This document shows, piece by piece, positions 41,176 to 50,207 of a stretch of DNA of 57,866 nucleotides (its first letter is position 1; the number at the start of each line of letters is the position of its first letter). The stretch spans positions 1 to 57,866 of the forward strand of contig CAADGG010000067.1 in NCBI GenBank assembly GCA_900696485.1, in the 5' to 3' direction. The position numbers and the translations under genes were made by a program. Origin of the DNA: an uncultured Pseudomonadota bacterium (GTDB lineage: Bacteria; Myxococcota_A; UBA9160; PR03). The notes below the pieces were generated by a model, which saw only the letters and a list, made by a program, of their open reading frames with translations, was not told the DNA's origin and did no database searches.

Positions 41176-44100
41176 CGTCTACGTGGTGAGCCACGAGCAG
41201 GAGCGAGCCCGCCGGCGTGTCGCTGGCTTCGATGCCTTGTAGCGTCCACAAGGCCGGCTCCGGCTCATCCGCCGGCCACAGCTTGAAGGCATACTCGGAG
41301 CTACCGGCGCCAAGGCCCTGGACCCGTATCTTCATCGTGTAATCGAGTCCCGGCGCCATGACGATGCTCGATACGGAGTCGAGCACCAGCCCGGCCGTCC
41401 CCCACATGCGAGTCGACTGGCTGATGCCGCCGCTCCCGCTGAGCTGCCAGCGTTGAGCGGCGAAGGCTCCGAGCGGGAACCACTGTCGCGCCGGCTGGAA
41501 GCCGTCCGGGGTGTGGCCCGGCCAGCGGGCGATCATGCCGAGGGCCGGGCCGTTGCTCGGCGAGCTGAACACCCCCTCGAAGCCGTGGAAGGTGAACGAA
41601 ACCTCGGCCTCGTAGTCGGTCCACGACAGGTCGCCGATCCCGAGCAGCCGGTCGTAGCCCATTTCGGCCGCTCGAACCGTCGAGCCTTCGATCTCCCAGT
41701 CGCCGTCGATGGGGGTCGCAACGCTCTGCAGGCCCGCTGCCGCGCTCCAGTCGACGGTCATGTCGGGCGCCGGGATCGTCGAGGTCGTGACGTCGAGGCT
41801 CACGATCGCGACGGACTGGTTTCCGAGCCCGTCGGTGGCGCGCACGAGGATCTGGTTGATGCCCTCGAACAGGAGGGTGTAGGGGATCTCGGCGTTGAAG
41901 TCACCGAGCCGGTCGAGACGGAAGGTGTCCGGTCCCAGCGCCAGCGCCTGTGCGGATCCTCCGTTCACCGAGACCGTGACGGACTGGACGCCGTCGTCGT
42001 CCTTCGCATTCCCGAGCAGGTTCCACATCGGCTGGGGAAGACCATTGGCGCCTGCTTCCTGGAGAGCACCTTCGAAGATCGTCACGGTGGGGCCCTGCGG
42101 CGCCGGACCACTGACGTTCAGCGATACCGAGACGAGTCCGGCGCCGTCCGCCGACTCGATCTGGAACTCGTAGTCGAGCAGCGGATCGAGGCCCTCGATC
42201 GTCACGAGATGATCCGGCACGAGGGCCGGATCGAGCGGCGTCGTCGAACCATAGGAGGTCGTGAGACCGTACCGGACGAGGCTCGAAGCGGGTTCATTCG
42301 TGTCCCAGACCACGATCGCACCGGTCGGGGTTCGGAACACCTCGACGTTGCTGATCACGGGCGGCACGGTGTCGACGAGGAAGGTCGCTTCGATGGATCG
42401 ATCGGCGGTCATGAAGAGCGTCTCGGGGTTCGTCTGGCCCGAAAGGTCGCCACTCCAGCCGGCGAACGCATAGCCGGGCTCTGGCACCGCCGTCACGGCG
42501 ACCGATTCCCCACAACCGAACGCCGTCTGATCCGGATCGAGCTGCACGCTTCCGGGACCGATGGTCGAGATCGACAGCGTGGCCGTCGAGATGGTGCCGA
42601 GCAGGTCCTCGGGGACCGCCGGCGTCGCGACCACCGAGAACCAGTCGACCTCCGCAGTGTGCGCCGGGATCACGCCCCCGCTGCCCTCGTTGCCGGCAAA
42701 GACGCCCACGCCCGTCACCGTCATCGGTTTCGTGAAGGAGGCGGCGGGCGTCCAGTTCTCGCCGTCGAGAGACCAGCTCTGCAGCCACTCGTCACCGGAG
42801 CGTTCGACCCGCATGAGGAGCACGTCGCCGCCGGGGCTGACGAGATGATTCCCCAGTGTGGTCGCACCCGTTGGTGTGTTGGCTGCGGCATAGGCGAAAC
42901 GCGAGGCTCCGTCACTGTAGAAGTCGAAGCGCAGGTAATCGCCGGCAGCTCCCTCCACGAGCAGGCCTTGCTCCTGGTACCGCTCCGTCACGTCGGACGT
43001 GAAGCGCACCTCCACCGCCAGGTCCGTATCGGCGGCGTCCTGGACGATTCGCGCCGTCGCGTTGAAGGGGCCCGGCTCATGCTTCGTCCCGGCCGGAATC
43101 GAGATCTGCAACCGCGAATCGCCCGAACCCGCGCCGACGATCTCGAACGTCGCATCGGCCAGCGGATTCACGACGGACCAGAGATTGCCGTCGACGACAC
43201 ACGTGTTGAAATCGTCGGAATGCAGGCCCGATGGATCGCTCCCGTTCGCCGGAGTGGTTGTGAACGCGATGTCCTGCGAGAACGTCGAAAGGAGTGCCGC
43301 ATCGACGACCTGGACGCGCACATGGTAGGCGCTGAGCGGGAACAGGTCGGAGAGGACGGCCTCGTGGACCAGGCCAGCGGAACTCGTTGCGTCCAACACG
43401 CCCAGTTCGTACGCAGTGGTCTCGCCGAACTCGATCGTCGCCGTCGTTGCCTCGTCGGTCCTCCAGCGCAGGATCGCCCCCGTCGGTCCCGGAGCGACCG
43501 TCCAGTCGAGGATCTGCGGCGGTGTCGTGTCGGGTGCGAAGTTCGCCGTCACCGAGGTGTCGCCCAGCACCAGCAGTTCCGCCGGATTCTGCCGCCCCGA
43601 GAGCGCGCCGGTCCAGGAGGTCAGCTCGGCGCCGACGTAGGGCAGGGCCGTGAGGGTGACCCGCGTCCCGCAGGCGAGCATGGCATCCGCGGGCGCCGCT
43701 TCCACGGAGCCGGGGCCGTTCGAGAACACCCCGAGCGAAACCTGCTCCGGCACGGAGGCCAGATCTTCCTCGAGGATCGGGAAGGCGGAACTGAACACGT
43801 AGTCGACGATCGCGGTGTGCGCCGGGGTACTTCCGGGGGTGCCGAAGTTGCCGGCGACGATGCCCGCGTTCGTCGCGTTCATGGCACGGGGAACGGTGGC
43901 GACGGGTGTCCAGCTGCCACCCTCGAAGCCGTACGACAGCGTCCACTGGTCTCCAGCGCGCTCGACCCGCAGGTCGAGGAAAGACGCAGTCGCGATCGGT
44001 TGATCGACGAGGATCCCCGCGACACCATCCCAGACCACGGCCGCGAAGAGTCGTTGGCTGGTACCGTCATGAAAGGTGTCGAAGCGGAGGAACCGTGCGG

Positions 44101-44785
44101 CGCTCTCCTCGACGACCAATCCTTGGAGCTGCCCTTGCGTGACGGACGAGAGGAAGCGGGCCTCGAGGGAGAGATCGTCGTTCGCGATGGGCTGGAGCAG
44201 ACGAGACGCCGTGTTGACGATCCAGGGATTGTGGCTCGGGCCGGCACCGACCTGCAGCTCGAGCTGCGCGTCGCCCGTTCCGCCGCCGGTGACGCGCGCG
44301 TCGCTGTCGCCGACGGGGTCTTCGAGATGCCAGCGACCGGTATCGAGCGCACAGGAGTTGAAGTCATCGGATCGGAACCCGGACGGATCGCCGGTGACCT
44401 CGGATAGGGTCGTAAACTCGAAGATCGTGCCGACTCTCCCCCTCCCGCCCGCATCGGTGCTGCGCACTCGCGCGAAGTACGGGGTCTCCGGCAGCAGCCC
44501 GCTCAAGACGACCGCGTGCGCGGTGTCCATGGGCCCCACGGCGACGATACTCCCGAGCTCGAAGCTCGAGGTCAGCCCGTAGTCCACGGCCGAGGTTGCC
44601 GGCACGTTGGTGGTCCAGGTCACGGCCGCGCTGGTGGCGTCGGGCACGACCGCGACGTTGGAGATGACGGGCGCATTCGGGCGGGGACGTCCGGCATCCG
44701 CATCGAAACCGGCCAGCAGCGCGAACACGAGCATCGGCACGATCCGGATCCGGCCAGCCCGCGTGGAGGGATTTCTCGTCTTCAT
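41138..44785 (-). CDS. Large secreted protein: repeated FN3-like, jelly-roll and InlB B-repeat-like units
   Basis: A 1215-residue protein with a signal-like start (IVPMLVFALLAGFDADAG). Three FN3-like domains begin PVISNVAVVPDATSAAVTWT, PPQILDWTVAPGPTGAIL and PPVISNVEVFRTPTGAIV. Each is followed by a jelly-roll (DUF1349/LamG-like) region with FNSCALDTGRWHLEDPV, FNTCVVDGNLWSVVNPLA, or a shorter third form. Two InlB B-repeat-like linkers separate the units (GPGSVEAAPADAMLACG, GPGSVQLDPDQTAFGCG). So it is two long tandem units plus a third, shorter one. No PEP-CTERM tail or membrane anchor is visible. It is probably a surface or matrix carbohydrate-binding protein of the exopolysaccharide. Confidence 0.78.
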   Translation of the reverse strand: MKTRNPSTRAGRIRIVPMLVFALLAGFDADAGRPRPNAPVISNVAVVPDATSAAVTWTTNVPATSAVDYGLTSSFELGSIVAVGPMDTAHAVVLSGLLPETPYFARVRSTDAGGRGRVGTIFEFTTLSEVTGDPSGFRSDDFNSCALDTGRWHLEDPVGDSDARVTGGGTGDAQLELQVGAGPSHNPWIVNTASRLLQPIANDDLSLEARFLSSVTQGQLQGLVVEESAARFLRFDTFHDGTSQRLFAAVVWDGVAGILVDQPIATASFLDLRVERAGDQWTLSYGFEGGSWTPVATVPRAMNATNAGIVAGNFGTPGSTPAHTAIVDYVFSSAFPILEEDLASVPEQVSLGVFSNGPGSVEAAPADAMLACGTRVTLTALPYVGAELTSWTGALSGRQNPAELLVLGDTSVTANFAPDTTPPQILDWTVAPGPTGAILRWRTDEATTATIEFGETTAYELGVLDATSSAGLVHEAVLSDLFPLSAYHVRVQVVDAALLSTFSQDIAFTTTPANGSDPSGLHSDDFNTCVVDGNLWSVVNPLADATFEIVGAGSGDSRLQISIPAGTKHEPGPFNATARIVQDAADTDLAVEVRFTSDVTERYQEQGLLVEGAAGDYLRFDFYSDGASRFAYAAANTPTGATTLGNHLVSPGGDVLLMRVERSGDEWLQSWSLDGENWTPAASFTKPMTVTGVGVFAGNEGSGGVIPAHTAEVDWFSVVATPAVPEDLLGTISTATLSISTIGPGSVQLDPDQTAFGCGESVAVTAVPEPGYAFAGWSGDLSGQTNPETLFMTADRSIEATFLVDTVPPVISNVEVFRTPTGAIVVWDTNEPASSLVRYGLTTSYGSTTPLDPALVPDHLVTIEGLDPLLDYEFQIESADGAGLVSVSLNVSGPAPQGPTVTIFEGALQEAGANGLPQPMWNLLGNAKDDDGVQSVTVSVNGGSAQALALGPDTFRLDRLGDFNAEIPYTLLFEGINQILVRATDGLGNQSVAIVSLDVTTSTIPAPDMTVDWSAAAGLQSVATPIDGDWEIEGSTVRAAEMGYDRLLGIGDLSWTDYEAEVSFTFHGFEGVFSSPSNGPALGMIARWPGHTPDGFQPARQWFPLGAFAAQRWQLSGSGGISQSTRMWGTAGLVLDSVSSIVMAPGLDYTMKIRVQGLGAGSSEYAFKLWPADEPEPALWTLQGIEASDTPAGSLLLVAHHVDVSWHSVRISPLP

Positions 44786-45139
44786 GGAATCGATGTGCCC
44801 TCATGTGCAGTCAAGCCGCGCCGGGTACTCCGCAAAGCCAGCCCGCGGACTCGGCCGACGCCAGGAGACCTGCTACTCCCGAGTCGAACGGGCCCGCGCG
44901 GCGGGTCGATCCGATGGATGACCGCGTGGGCCGCTGGGTCGTGGCCGATGGGAGTGGGTGCGCTCCAGCGTGTCGCGAGTGTCACCGATACTGGACGGCG
45001 GCCCCGATGGAATTCAGTCCCCCCGAAGGCGGCGTCGGTTCCATGAGCCTCGTGGTGCGCGTTCTCTGCTATCGAACTGCGGACTCGGGATCGAAACCGA
45101 ACCTCCCCGAGGGGGTTGCGACAAGGGAACCGTGCGGCC
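44786..45139. other. Divergent intergenic region
   Basis: About 350 bases between the large secreted protein and the family 2 glycosyltransferase. Apart from the nested inverted repeat, a C-run/G-run pair (CTCCCC, GGGGG) lies at 45104-45115, just before the second gene. No convincing promoter hexamers are visible, but both transcripts should start here. Confidence 0.45.
44815..44902. other. Nested inverted-repeat element, possible structured RNA
   Basis: GCCGCGC at 44815-44821 pairs perfectly with GCGCGGC at 44896-44902. Inside, GACTCGG at 44848-44854 pairs with CCGAGTC at 44879-44885. Inside that, CAGG and CCTG (44862-44865, 44869-44872) close a 3-base loop. It lies 30 bases above the start of the large secreted protein (minus strand) and about 240 bases before the glycosyltransferase (plus strand). 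GC-rich DNA forms hairpins readily, so this is only a candidate. Confidence 0.35.
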
Positions 45140-45985
45140 GTGTCGACCATCGATGTCCTCCTCATCAGCTACGACCGTCCCGACTACACGCGGCTCGCAC
45201 TCGGAAACCTGCTCGACGTGGCCGATCCGGGTGTTCGTGTCTGGGTCTGGCACAACGGCACGGATTTGCAAACGCGGCAGGTGGTCGAGACGTTCCTCGA
45301 TCACCCGCGGTTCTACCGTTTTCATCACAGCCCGGAGAACCGAAAGCTCCGAGATCCGACCAACTGGCTCTGGCGCGAGGCCGACGGGGAACTGCTCGCC
45401 AAGGTCGACGATGATTGCCTCGTCCCCGGTGATTGGCCGGCCCGGATGCGAGCGGCGCACGCTGCGGAGCCCCGTTTCGGCGCCCTCACGTGCTGGCACC
45501 ACGCCCCCGAGGATCTGTCGGAGCGCCTCTACCGGAAGAAGCTCCGCAGCTACCACGGCATCTCGATCCTGCAGAACTGCTGGGTCAACGGCAGCGGCTA
45601 CACGGTGAAGAGACGCGCGATCCAGGAGCAGGGTCTGCTGGCGGAGAACCAGACCTGGAGCGACTACTGCATCGACCTGGCGCTGCGCGGCTGGATCCAC
45701 GGCTGGCTCTACCCGTTCCTGTTCGAGGAGCACATGGACGACCCGCGTTCGCCCCACTGCCGCATCAAGACCGACGCGGATCTCGAACGACGAGCACCGC
45801 TCTCGGCCCAGGTGAACCACGTCGCGACCGTCGAGGCATGGCTCGCGCAGCAGCAACGTTCCGCGCGGCTGGTCCAGAAGGCACCTCTCGATCCCCGGCG
45901 CTTCCGGGGCTGGCGCCGTCGGCTGTCGGGGCCCGAGCTGTGGCGCATCTTCCAGGGCCTGCTGGGGCGCCGTCGCGCGTTCTGA
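45140..45985 (+). CDS. Family 2 glycosyltransferase-like protein
   Basis: A 281-residue GT-A protein. It opens TIDVLLISYDRPDYTRLALG and carries VWVWHNGTDL and the DxD-like KVDDDCLVPG metal site near residue 90. The acceptor-side segment is NCWVNGSGYTVKRRAI. GTG at 45140 was chosen because the conserved first strand starts four residues later and AAGGGAA precedes it; a TTG at 45116 is the alternative. It is followed 60 bases later by a second family 2 enzyme, so the two probably add consecutive sugars. Confidence 0.8.
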   Translation: MSTIDVLLISYDRPDYTRLALGNLLDVADPGVRVWVWHNGTDLQTRQVVETFLDHPRFYRFHHSPENRKLRDPTNWLWREADGELLAKVDDDCLVPGDWPARMRAAHAAEPRFGALTCWHHAPEDLSERLYRKKLRSYHGISILQNCWVNGSGYTVKRRAIQEQGLLAENQTWSDYCIDLALRGWIHGWLYPFLFEEHMDDPRSPHCRIKTDADLERRAPLSAQVNHVATVEAWLAQQQRSARLVQKAPLDPRRFRGWRRRLSGPELWRIFQGLLGRRRAF

Positions 45986-46045
45986 ATCGCTTCTCGCCGG
46001 GACGCCGTGGATCTGGGGGATCTGCGAGTCGGGGAAAGGATCACC

Positions 46046-46963
46046 ATGGCCGCGCCGCGTGTGAGCGTCGGAATCCCGGTGTACAACGGGGCGGCCTATC
46101 TGGACGAAGCGATTCGGTCCGTGCAGGCCCAGACCCTGGACGAGATCGAGATCCTCATCTCGGACAACGGCTCGACCGACGCCAGCCGGGAGATCGCGGC
46201 CCGGCGCGCTGCCGGGGACGCGCGCATCCGGCTCGTGCGCCAAGCAGAGAATCGCGGTGCCGCATGGAACTACAATGAACTCCTGCGCCTGGCTCGCGCG
46301 CCGCTCTTCAAATGGACGCCGGCGGACGACCGCATGGCCCCCCTTCACCTCGAGCGCTGTGTGGCGGCGCTCGAAGCCGCTCCATCCGCGGTGCTGGCAT
46401 ATCCGCGGACGGAACTCATCGACGCGGAAGGCCGCGTCACCGGCGTGTATGACGATCGGCTCGCACTGACCGAGTCCGAGCCGTGGCGCCGGGCGGCACA
46501 CTTCGTCCTCGCCATCAACCTCTGCAACGCCGTACTCGGCGTCTTCCGGAGGGACGTCCTCCGGCGCACGCGGCAGATCCAGGGTTTCGCCGGTGCCGAC
46601 GCCGTGCTGTTGCTCGAGGCCGCTCTGCGCGGACAGATCCTCGAGATCCCGGATCGTCTGTTCCAGCGCAGGATCCACGCGGCGGCATCCCACGAGGCCA
46701 ATTGCAGCCGTGCCGCCCTCGAGCGCTGGTTCGACCCGAACGCGGCGCGGCGGTTTCGCCTGCCGGTGCGTTACGAGCTGCTCGGGGCCTATCTCCGAGC
46801 AGCCTACGAGGCGCCGCTCCCGGCTGGCCAACGGTTCCTGGCGGCGACCGCGATCGCCGGCTGCTGGTCGTATCGGCGCACGCGTGTCACGCTGGGCCGC
46901 TGGCGCAGAAGGCTGCGCGGAGACGCGGGGACCGGTGGGGGTCGCTGGTCGGGCATGGCGTGA
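46046..46963 (+). CDS. Family 2 glycosyltransferase
   Basis: A 305-residue GT2 enzyme with the standard opening RVSVGIPVYNGAAYLDEAIR, the nucleotide-binding EILISDNGSTDASREIA, and the metal-site region FKWTPADDRMAP near residue 95. The ATG at 46046 was chosen over an upstream GTG because GGGGAAAGGA lies 5 bases before it. Donor and acceptor sugars are not predictable. It ends before a strong hairpin that separates it from the convergent secreted-protein gene. Confidence 0.85.
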   Translation: MAAPRVSVGIPVYNGAAYLDEAIRSVQAQTLDEIEILISDNGSTDASREIAARRAAGDARIRLVRQAENRGAAWNYNELLRLARAPLFKWTPADDRMAPLHLERCVAALEAAPSAVLAYPRTELIDAEGRVTGVYDDRLALTESEPWRRAAHFVLAINLCNAVLGVFRRDVLRRTRQIQGFAGADAVLLLEAALRGQILEIPDRLFQRRIHAAASHEANCSRAALERWFDPNAARRFRLPVRYELLGAYLRAAYEAPLPAGQRFLAATAIAGCWSYRRTRVTLGRWRRRLRGDAGTGGGRWSGMA

Positions 46964-47005
46964 CCTGGGCCGGCACGACGCCGCCGGATGTCGAGAACAA
47001 GCCTT

Positions 47006-47034
47006 CGCCAGGGCGAACTCCTGTCGCCCTGGCG
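47006..47034. terminator. Perfect 11-bp hairpin between convergent genes
   Basis: CGCCAGGGCGA at 47006-47016 is the exact reverse complement of 47024-47034, with a 7-base loop. It sits between the convergent glycosyltransferase (stop 46963) and the FN3/jelly-roll gene (stop 47045), so it can serve both strands. A U-tract is absent. Confidence 0.6.
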
Positions 47035-47044
47035 TGTGGACCTG

Positions 47045-48145
47045 CTACTCGCCCGGCAGCAAGAGCGGCGGCGGCGGCGGGCTGGCGGGCGGCGTCGCAG
47101 GCGGGTTGCTGGCGCCGCCGAGCGGGTAGACCGTCAGTTCGTCCCATGCCTTCTGGCCGGAGCGCATGCTCCAGAGTCCGACGGTGCCGCGCGTCGGCCG
47201 GCCGGCGTTCGCGTCGACACACGAGGTCTGCCAGCCGATCGGCTCGGTCGCACCCTCCTGCCAGACCTTGGCGCGGATCGAGTTGCCGGCCGCCACCGGC
47301 AGCACCTCGAAGCGGAAGCGGTACCAGACGTTTGCGACCGGAACCACGCCGGTGTTCGCCGGGGTACAGTTGATCGGTGTCGCGTCCGGGTGCGGCGAGA
47401 TCTCGAAGGGACCCGGGCTGGAACGCCGCAGGCGGTAGTAGATATCGGCCGCCGGATACTGGCTGTACGCGGTGACGCCGATGCCCGCCCCCGCGTCTGT
47501 CACGTGCATCCGGCCCTGCAGTCCGTACGAGGACCACTGATCGGCTCCGGATGCGACGTAGTGCGAGTGGATGTTGATCAGCGCCGAATCGGTGGCCATC
47601 ACGCGGTTCCCGTTCAGATCGAGGACGCGGAACAAAGCGTCGCTCTCGACGAGGCTGTTGTTGGCTCCGGTGTCCAACCAGCCGGAGACGAAGGTCCCCG
47701 TCGATGAAGACTGGAAATCCTGCGACCAGGCTGCCGTGCCGCCGGGGGGAGGCGGCAACGGGGATGTCGGGGACGTCGGCGCTGTCGGGGAAGTCGTCGT
47801 CGGCGCCGCGAAGGTCTTCGCGTTCGAGAACGCGCTCTCGGTGAATCCGCCACCATAGGCGGAGAGAACGACGTGCACGGTCACGGTGTCGCCGACGGCG
47901 AGATCGTGGCTGAACACGCCGCCGCTCGAAGCCGGACGCCCGATGTCCACGGAGGTCGTGTACGAGCCCGGGCTCGTGCCGTAGTGGAGCCGGAATCCGT
48001 CCACATTGGCGGCACCCGGATGCGACCAGCGCAGGTTCACCACCCGCGCCTCCGCCGCTTGGCCGAGCGCCATCAGCAGCACCGCGGCGCCCAGAGCGAC
48101 GCCCATGCTTCTCCCGCGTACTGCACAGGCACGGATCCGGTCCAT
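47045..48145 (-). CDS. Secreted FN3-like plus jelly-roll (LamG/DUF1349-like) protein
   Basis: A 366-residue protein. The signal peptide is near residues 14-33 (MGVALGAAVLLMALGQAAEA). An FN3-like domain follows (VNLRWSHPGAANVDGFRLHY ... FSNAKTF, about residues 35-115), then a Thr/Pro linker, then a jelly-roll domain of about 200 residues (WSQDFQSSSTGTFVSGWLD ... GTVGLWSMRSGQKAWDEL). The tail is proline-rich with no anchor visible. The domain order resembles one unit of the 1215-residue protein. It probably binds a surface or polymer glycan. Ribosome site GAGGGGG. Confidence 0.75.
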   Translation of the reverse strand: MDRIRACAVRGRSMGVALGAAVLLMALGQAAEARVVNLRWSHPGAANVDGFRLHYGTSPGSYTTSVDIGRPASSGGVFSHDLAVGDTVTVHVVLSAYGGGFTESAFSNAKTFAAPTTTSPTAPTSPTSPLPPPPGGTAAWSQDFQSSSTGTFVSGWLDTGANNSLVESDALFRVLDLNGNRVMATDSALINIHSHYVASGADQWSSYGLQGRMHVTDAGAGIGVTAYSQYPAADIYYRLRRSSPGPFEISPHPDATPINCTPANTGVVPVANVWYRFRFEVLPVAAGNSIRAKVWQEGATEPIGWQTSCVDANAGRPTRGTVGLWSMRSGQKAWDELTVYPLGGASNPPATPPASPPPPPLLLPGE

Positions 48146-48273
48146 CAGACAACCCCCTCACGGTCATGTCGCCTTGCCGGGCCCTGCCCGATGGCGCTCA
48201 GTCCTGGTCTGTTGTTCGGTACGCGGTCCGTTCCGACTCGGTGACGTCGGTCACGGCCGCTCGCGGTGCAGCC

Positions 48274-48338
48274 CGCAGGAGCGCACCGGCCCGACAGTCT
48301 CGGGCGGACGAGCCGGATGCCCCGGGGGCGCTCCTGCG
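48274..48338. other. Nested inverted-repeat element between surface-protein genes
   Basis: CGCAGGAGCGC at 48274-48284 pairs perfectly with GCGCTCCTGCG at 48328-48338. Inside it, CCCGA and TCGGG (48290-48294, 48300-48304) form a 5-bp hairpin with a 5-base loop, and CCGG at 48286 can pair with CCGG at 48313. A second hairpin with loop TCCG, GTCGCC/GGCGAC, lies at 48362-48377. All are in the 241-base gap after the PEP-CTERM gene stop. They may form a terminator or a small structured RNA. Confidence 0.45.
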
Positions 48339-48386
48339 AGTTGTTCCTCGCAACCTCGCGGGTCGCCTCCGGGCGACGCCCGGCCC

Positions 48387-49865
48387 CTACTCGCGTCCTT
48401 GCTCGGCTCGCCGAGACGCCGGGCGACCGGCCCTCGACGCAGCGGGTGGCTGCGAAGAGATGACGTGATGCCAGACCAACCAGGCGCCGCGGCGGCGCCG
48501 GCGGAGCCACACGAGCGAGAGCAGCGCCAGGACGGCGCTCGCGGCGGCCCCGGCCGCCGAGGGCTCGGGGATCAGCATCGCGTCCGGCGGCACGAGCGTG
48601 CGCGGTAGCGAGACTCCGGTCGGGCCCGCCGCAGGGGCGGCCAGCGTTCGATTGACGAGCGCCACCTCGGCCGGTCCGCCGATCCACCCGTCTCCGTCGG
48701 CGTCGAAACGCTCCGCGTAGTCCGCGTCACCCCGGCGCGCATCCCAGATCTCCGACAGGAGCAAGAAGTCGTTACTCGTCACCCGGCCATCGTTGTCGTA
48801 GTCGCCGTCACACGCGTTGCCGAAGCCATCGGCATCGCTGTCGAGCTGGAGCGGATCGGGGACCTCGAGACACACGTCGCATTCGTCGCCCACGCCGTCT
48901 TCGTCGAGATCTCCCGTGCTGTACGGGCACAGACCGGGGAAGCACGGCTCGCCGTCGAGACAGCCCGGCAGGCCGGGGCCGGATCCCGATGCGACCAGCG
49001 ATACGAAGCGATCCTTGTCCGTCTGGGTGATCCTGCCGTTTCCGTCGATGTCGACGCGGTCGTCGTAGCTCGCATCTCCGATGCGAGAGCCCAGCGCGCG
49101 ATCCAGCAACGAAGCGTCCCGGGAATCCACGATGCCGTCGTTGTCGAAGTCCGGATCGCAGGCATTGCCGAAGCCGTCGGAGTCCGCGTCGAGCTGCCAG
49201 CGGTTGGAGACGGCCGTGCAGTTGTCGCAGGCATCCCCGATGCCGTCCTGGTCCGCATCCTCCTGGGCGCGTGAACACCAGCCGCCCGGCTGGCAATCGG
49301 AATCGGCCGTGCAGACGCCGCCTCGGCGCGCCGCGGGGCCTCCGATGCACGTGCCGAGCTGGGGACCATTGGGAGTCGTCGGGCAGTTGTCGTCGCATCC
49401 GGTCACCTGACCCTCGACGCAGAGCCGGTCCCCGATGATGCCGGAGGAATCTCCATCGTCGGGAACTCCATCATCGGGACCGCGCATGCCGGGCGTGACA
49501 TAGAGCCGCTCGTTCGAGAACCCGCTCTCGAAACCGCCCGCCGTGTAGGCCGTCATCGCGATGTAGAGCGGTACGGACGGGAGGGCGAACGGCAGCGGTT
49601 CCGAGACCACCTGCCACGGGCCCCGGGGCTTGGTTCCGAGCTCGATGCGCAGCGGATAGCTGCGCGACCGGGTCCCCACATAGAGCCGGTAGCCGGCGAC
49701 CGCAGAGGGGTTCGGATGGGCGTAACTGACCGGCGGATCCTCGGCGCGAGTCTCGCCCGGCACCCATCCGACGGCGATGCCGGCGAGGCACGCGGCCACG
49801 AGCGACGCCCGGGCCGACCCCCGGCCGATCGCGCCGGGATGCTTCACACCAGGATTCTTCGTCAA
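48387..49865 (-). CDS. PEP-CTERM surface protein with thrombospondin-3 and dockerin-like repeats
   Basis: A 492-residue protein. A signal peptide (SLVAACLAGIAVGWVPGETR) is followed by an FN3-like N-terminal domain. Next come Cys/Asp-rich thrombospondin-3-type repeats (EDADQDGIGDACDNC and SDADGFGNACDGDYDNDGR) and two dockerin-like calcium-loop pairs (DIDGNGRITQTDKDRF; DYDNDGRVTSNDFLLL with DADGDGWIGG). The C-terminal sorting signal is IPEPSAAGAAASAVLALLSL plus an Arg cluster. Unusually, about 30 more residues follow the Arg cluster. An exosortase should cut this signal. Start TTG with GAGGCGGGGG; a GTG seven codons later is an alternative. Confidence 0.85.
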   Translation of the reverse strand: MTKNPGVKHPGAIGRGSARASLVAACLAGIAVGWVPGETRAEDPPVSYAHPNPSAVAGYRLYVGTRSRSYPLRIELGTKPRGPWQVVSEPLPFALPSVPLYIAMTAYTAGGFESGFSNERLYVTPGMRGPDDGVPDDGDSSGIIGDRLCVEGQVTGCDDNCPTTPNGPQLGTCIGGPAARRGGVCTADSDCQPGGWCSRAQEDADQDGIGDACDNCTAVSNRWQLDADSDGFGNACDPDFDNDGIVDSRDASLLDRALGSRIGDASYDDRVDIDGNGRITQTDKDRFVSLVASGSGPGLPGCLDGEPCFPGLCPYSTGDLDEDGVGDECDVCLEVPDPLQLDSDADGFGNACDGDYDNDGRVTSNDFLLLSEIWDARRGDADYAERFDADGDGWIGGPAEVALVNRTLAAPAAGPTGVSLPRTLVPPDAMLIPEPSAAGAAASAVLALLSLVWLRRRRRGAWLVWHHVISSQPPAASRAGRPASRRAEQGRE

Positions 49866-50207
49866 GCCCCCGCCTCGATGAGCTGAGCGATGCGGTGAGA
49901 TCCTCTCAGGTCACGCCGCACCATAGGCGTGCAGGGATCGGAAGCCAACCGGCAGGATGACGTGTAGATGACTGCTTTCAGGCGTGTTCTGCACTTCCGC
50001 GTGCATCTCCCGGCGAGTGCTCGGATCCCATCGAGTACCCTCGCTGGCCCATGCCTTTTCGCCTGCCGTCGTCCGCGTCGTTCGAGGGCCTGTCGATGGC
50101 CGCGCCCTCTCGATCCTCCCGTCCAGCGACGGAGTTCCGTGTCGGCACCCGCCGCATCCGGCTGGAGGCGCCGTGCTGACGGTCTCCGCGCCGGAGAGGA
50201 TGCGAAC
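49866..50207. other. Divergent intergenic region
   Basis: About 340 bases between the PEP-CTERM gene and the phosphopantetheinyl transferase, which are transcribed away from each other. Promoters for both are expected here. I found no convincing sigma-54 site, no RNA gene and no small gene. Confidence 0.45.

Noticed and set aside
41453..44407. Open frame of about 980 codons on the plus strand
   Set aside because: It mirrors the large secreted protein, whose signal peptide, FN3-like and jelly-roll repeats are clear. The plus frame is Arg/Asp/Gly-rich without motifs.
44808..44900. Cyclic-di-GMP (GEMM) riboswitch, suggested by CGCAAAGCC
   Set aside because: The second conserved half and the tetraloop receptor pattern are missing, and the pairing does not follow the known architecture. 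I kept it only as an unnamed nested repeat.
49866..50207. Sigma-54 promoter upstream of the PEP-CTERM gene (TTGGC ... TGCA on the minus strand)
   Set aside because: The distance between the GG and GC elements is 12 rather than 10 bases, so it does not fit the -24/-12 consensus.
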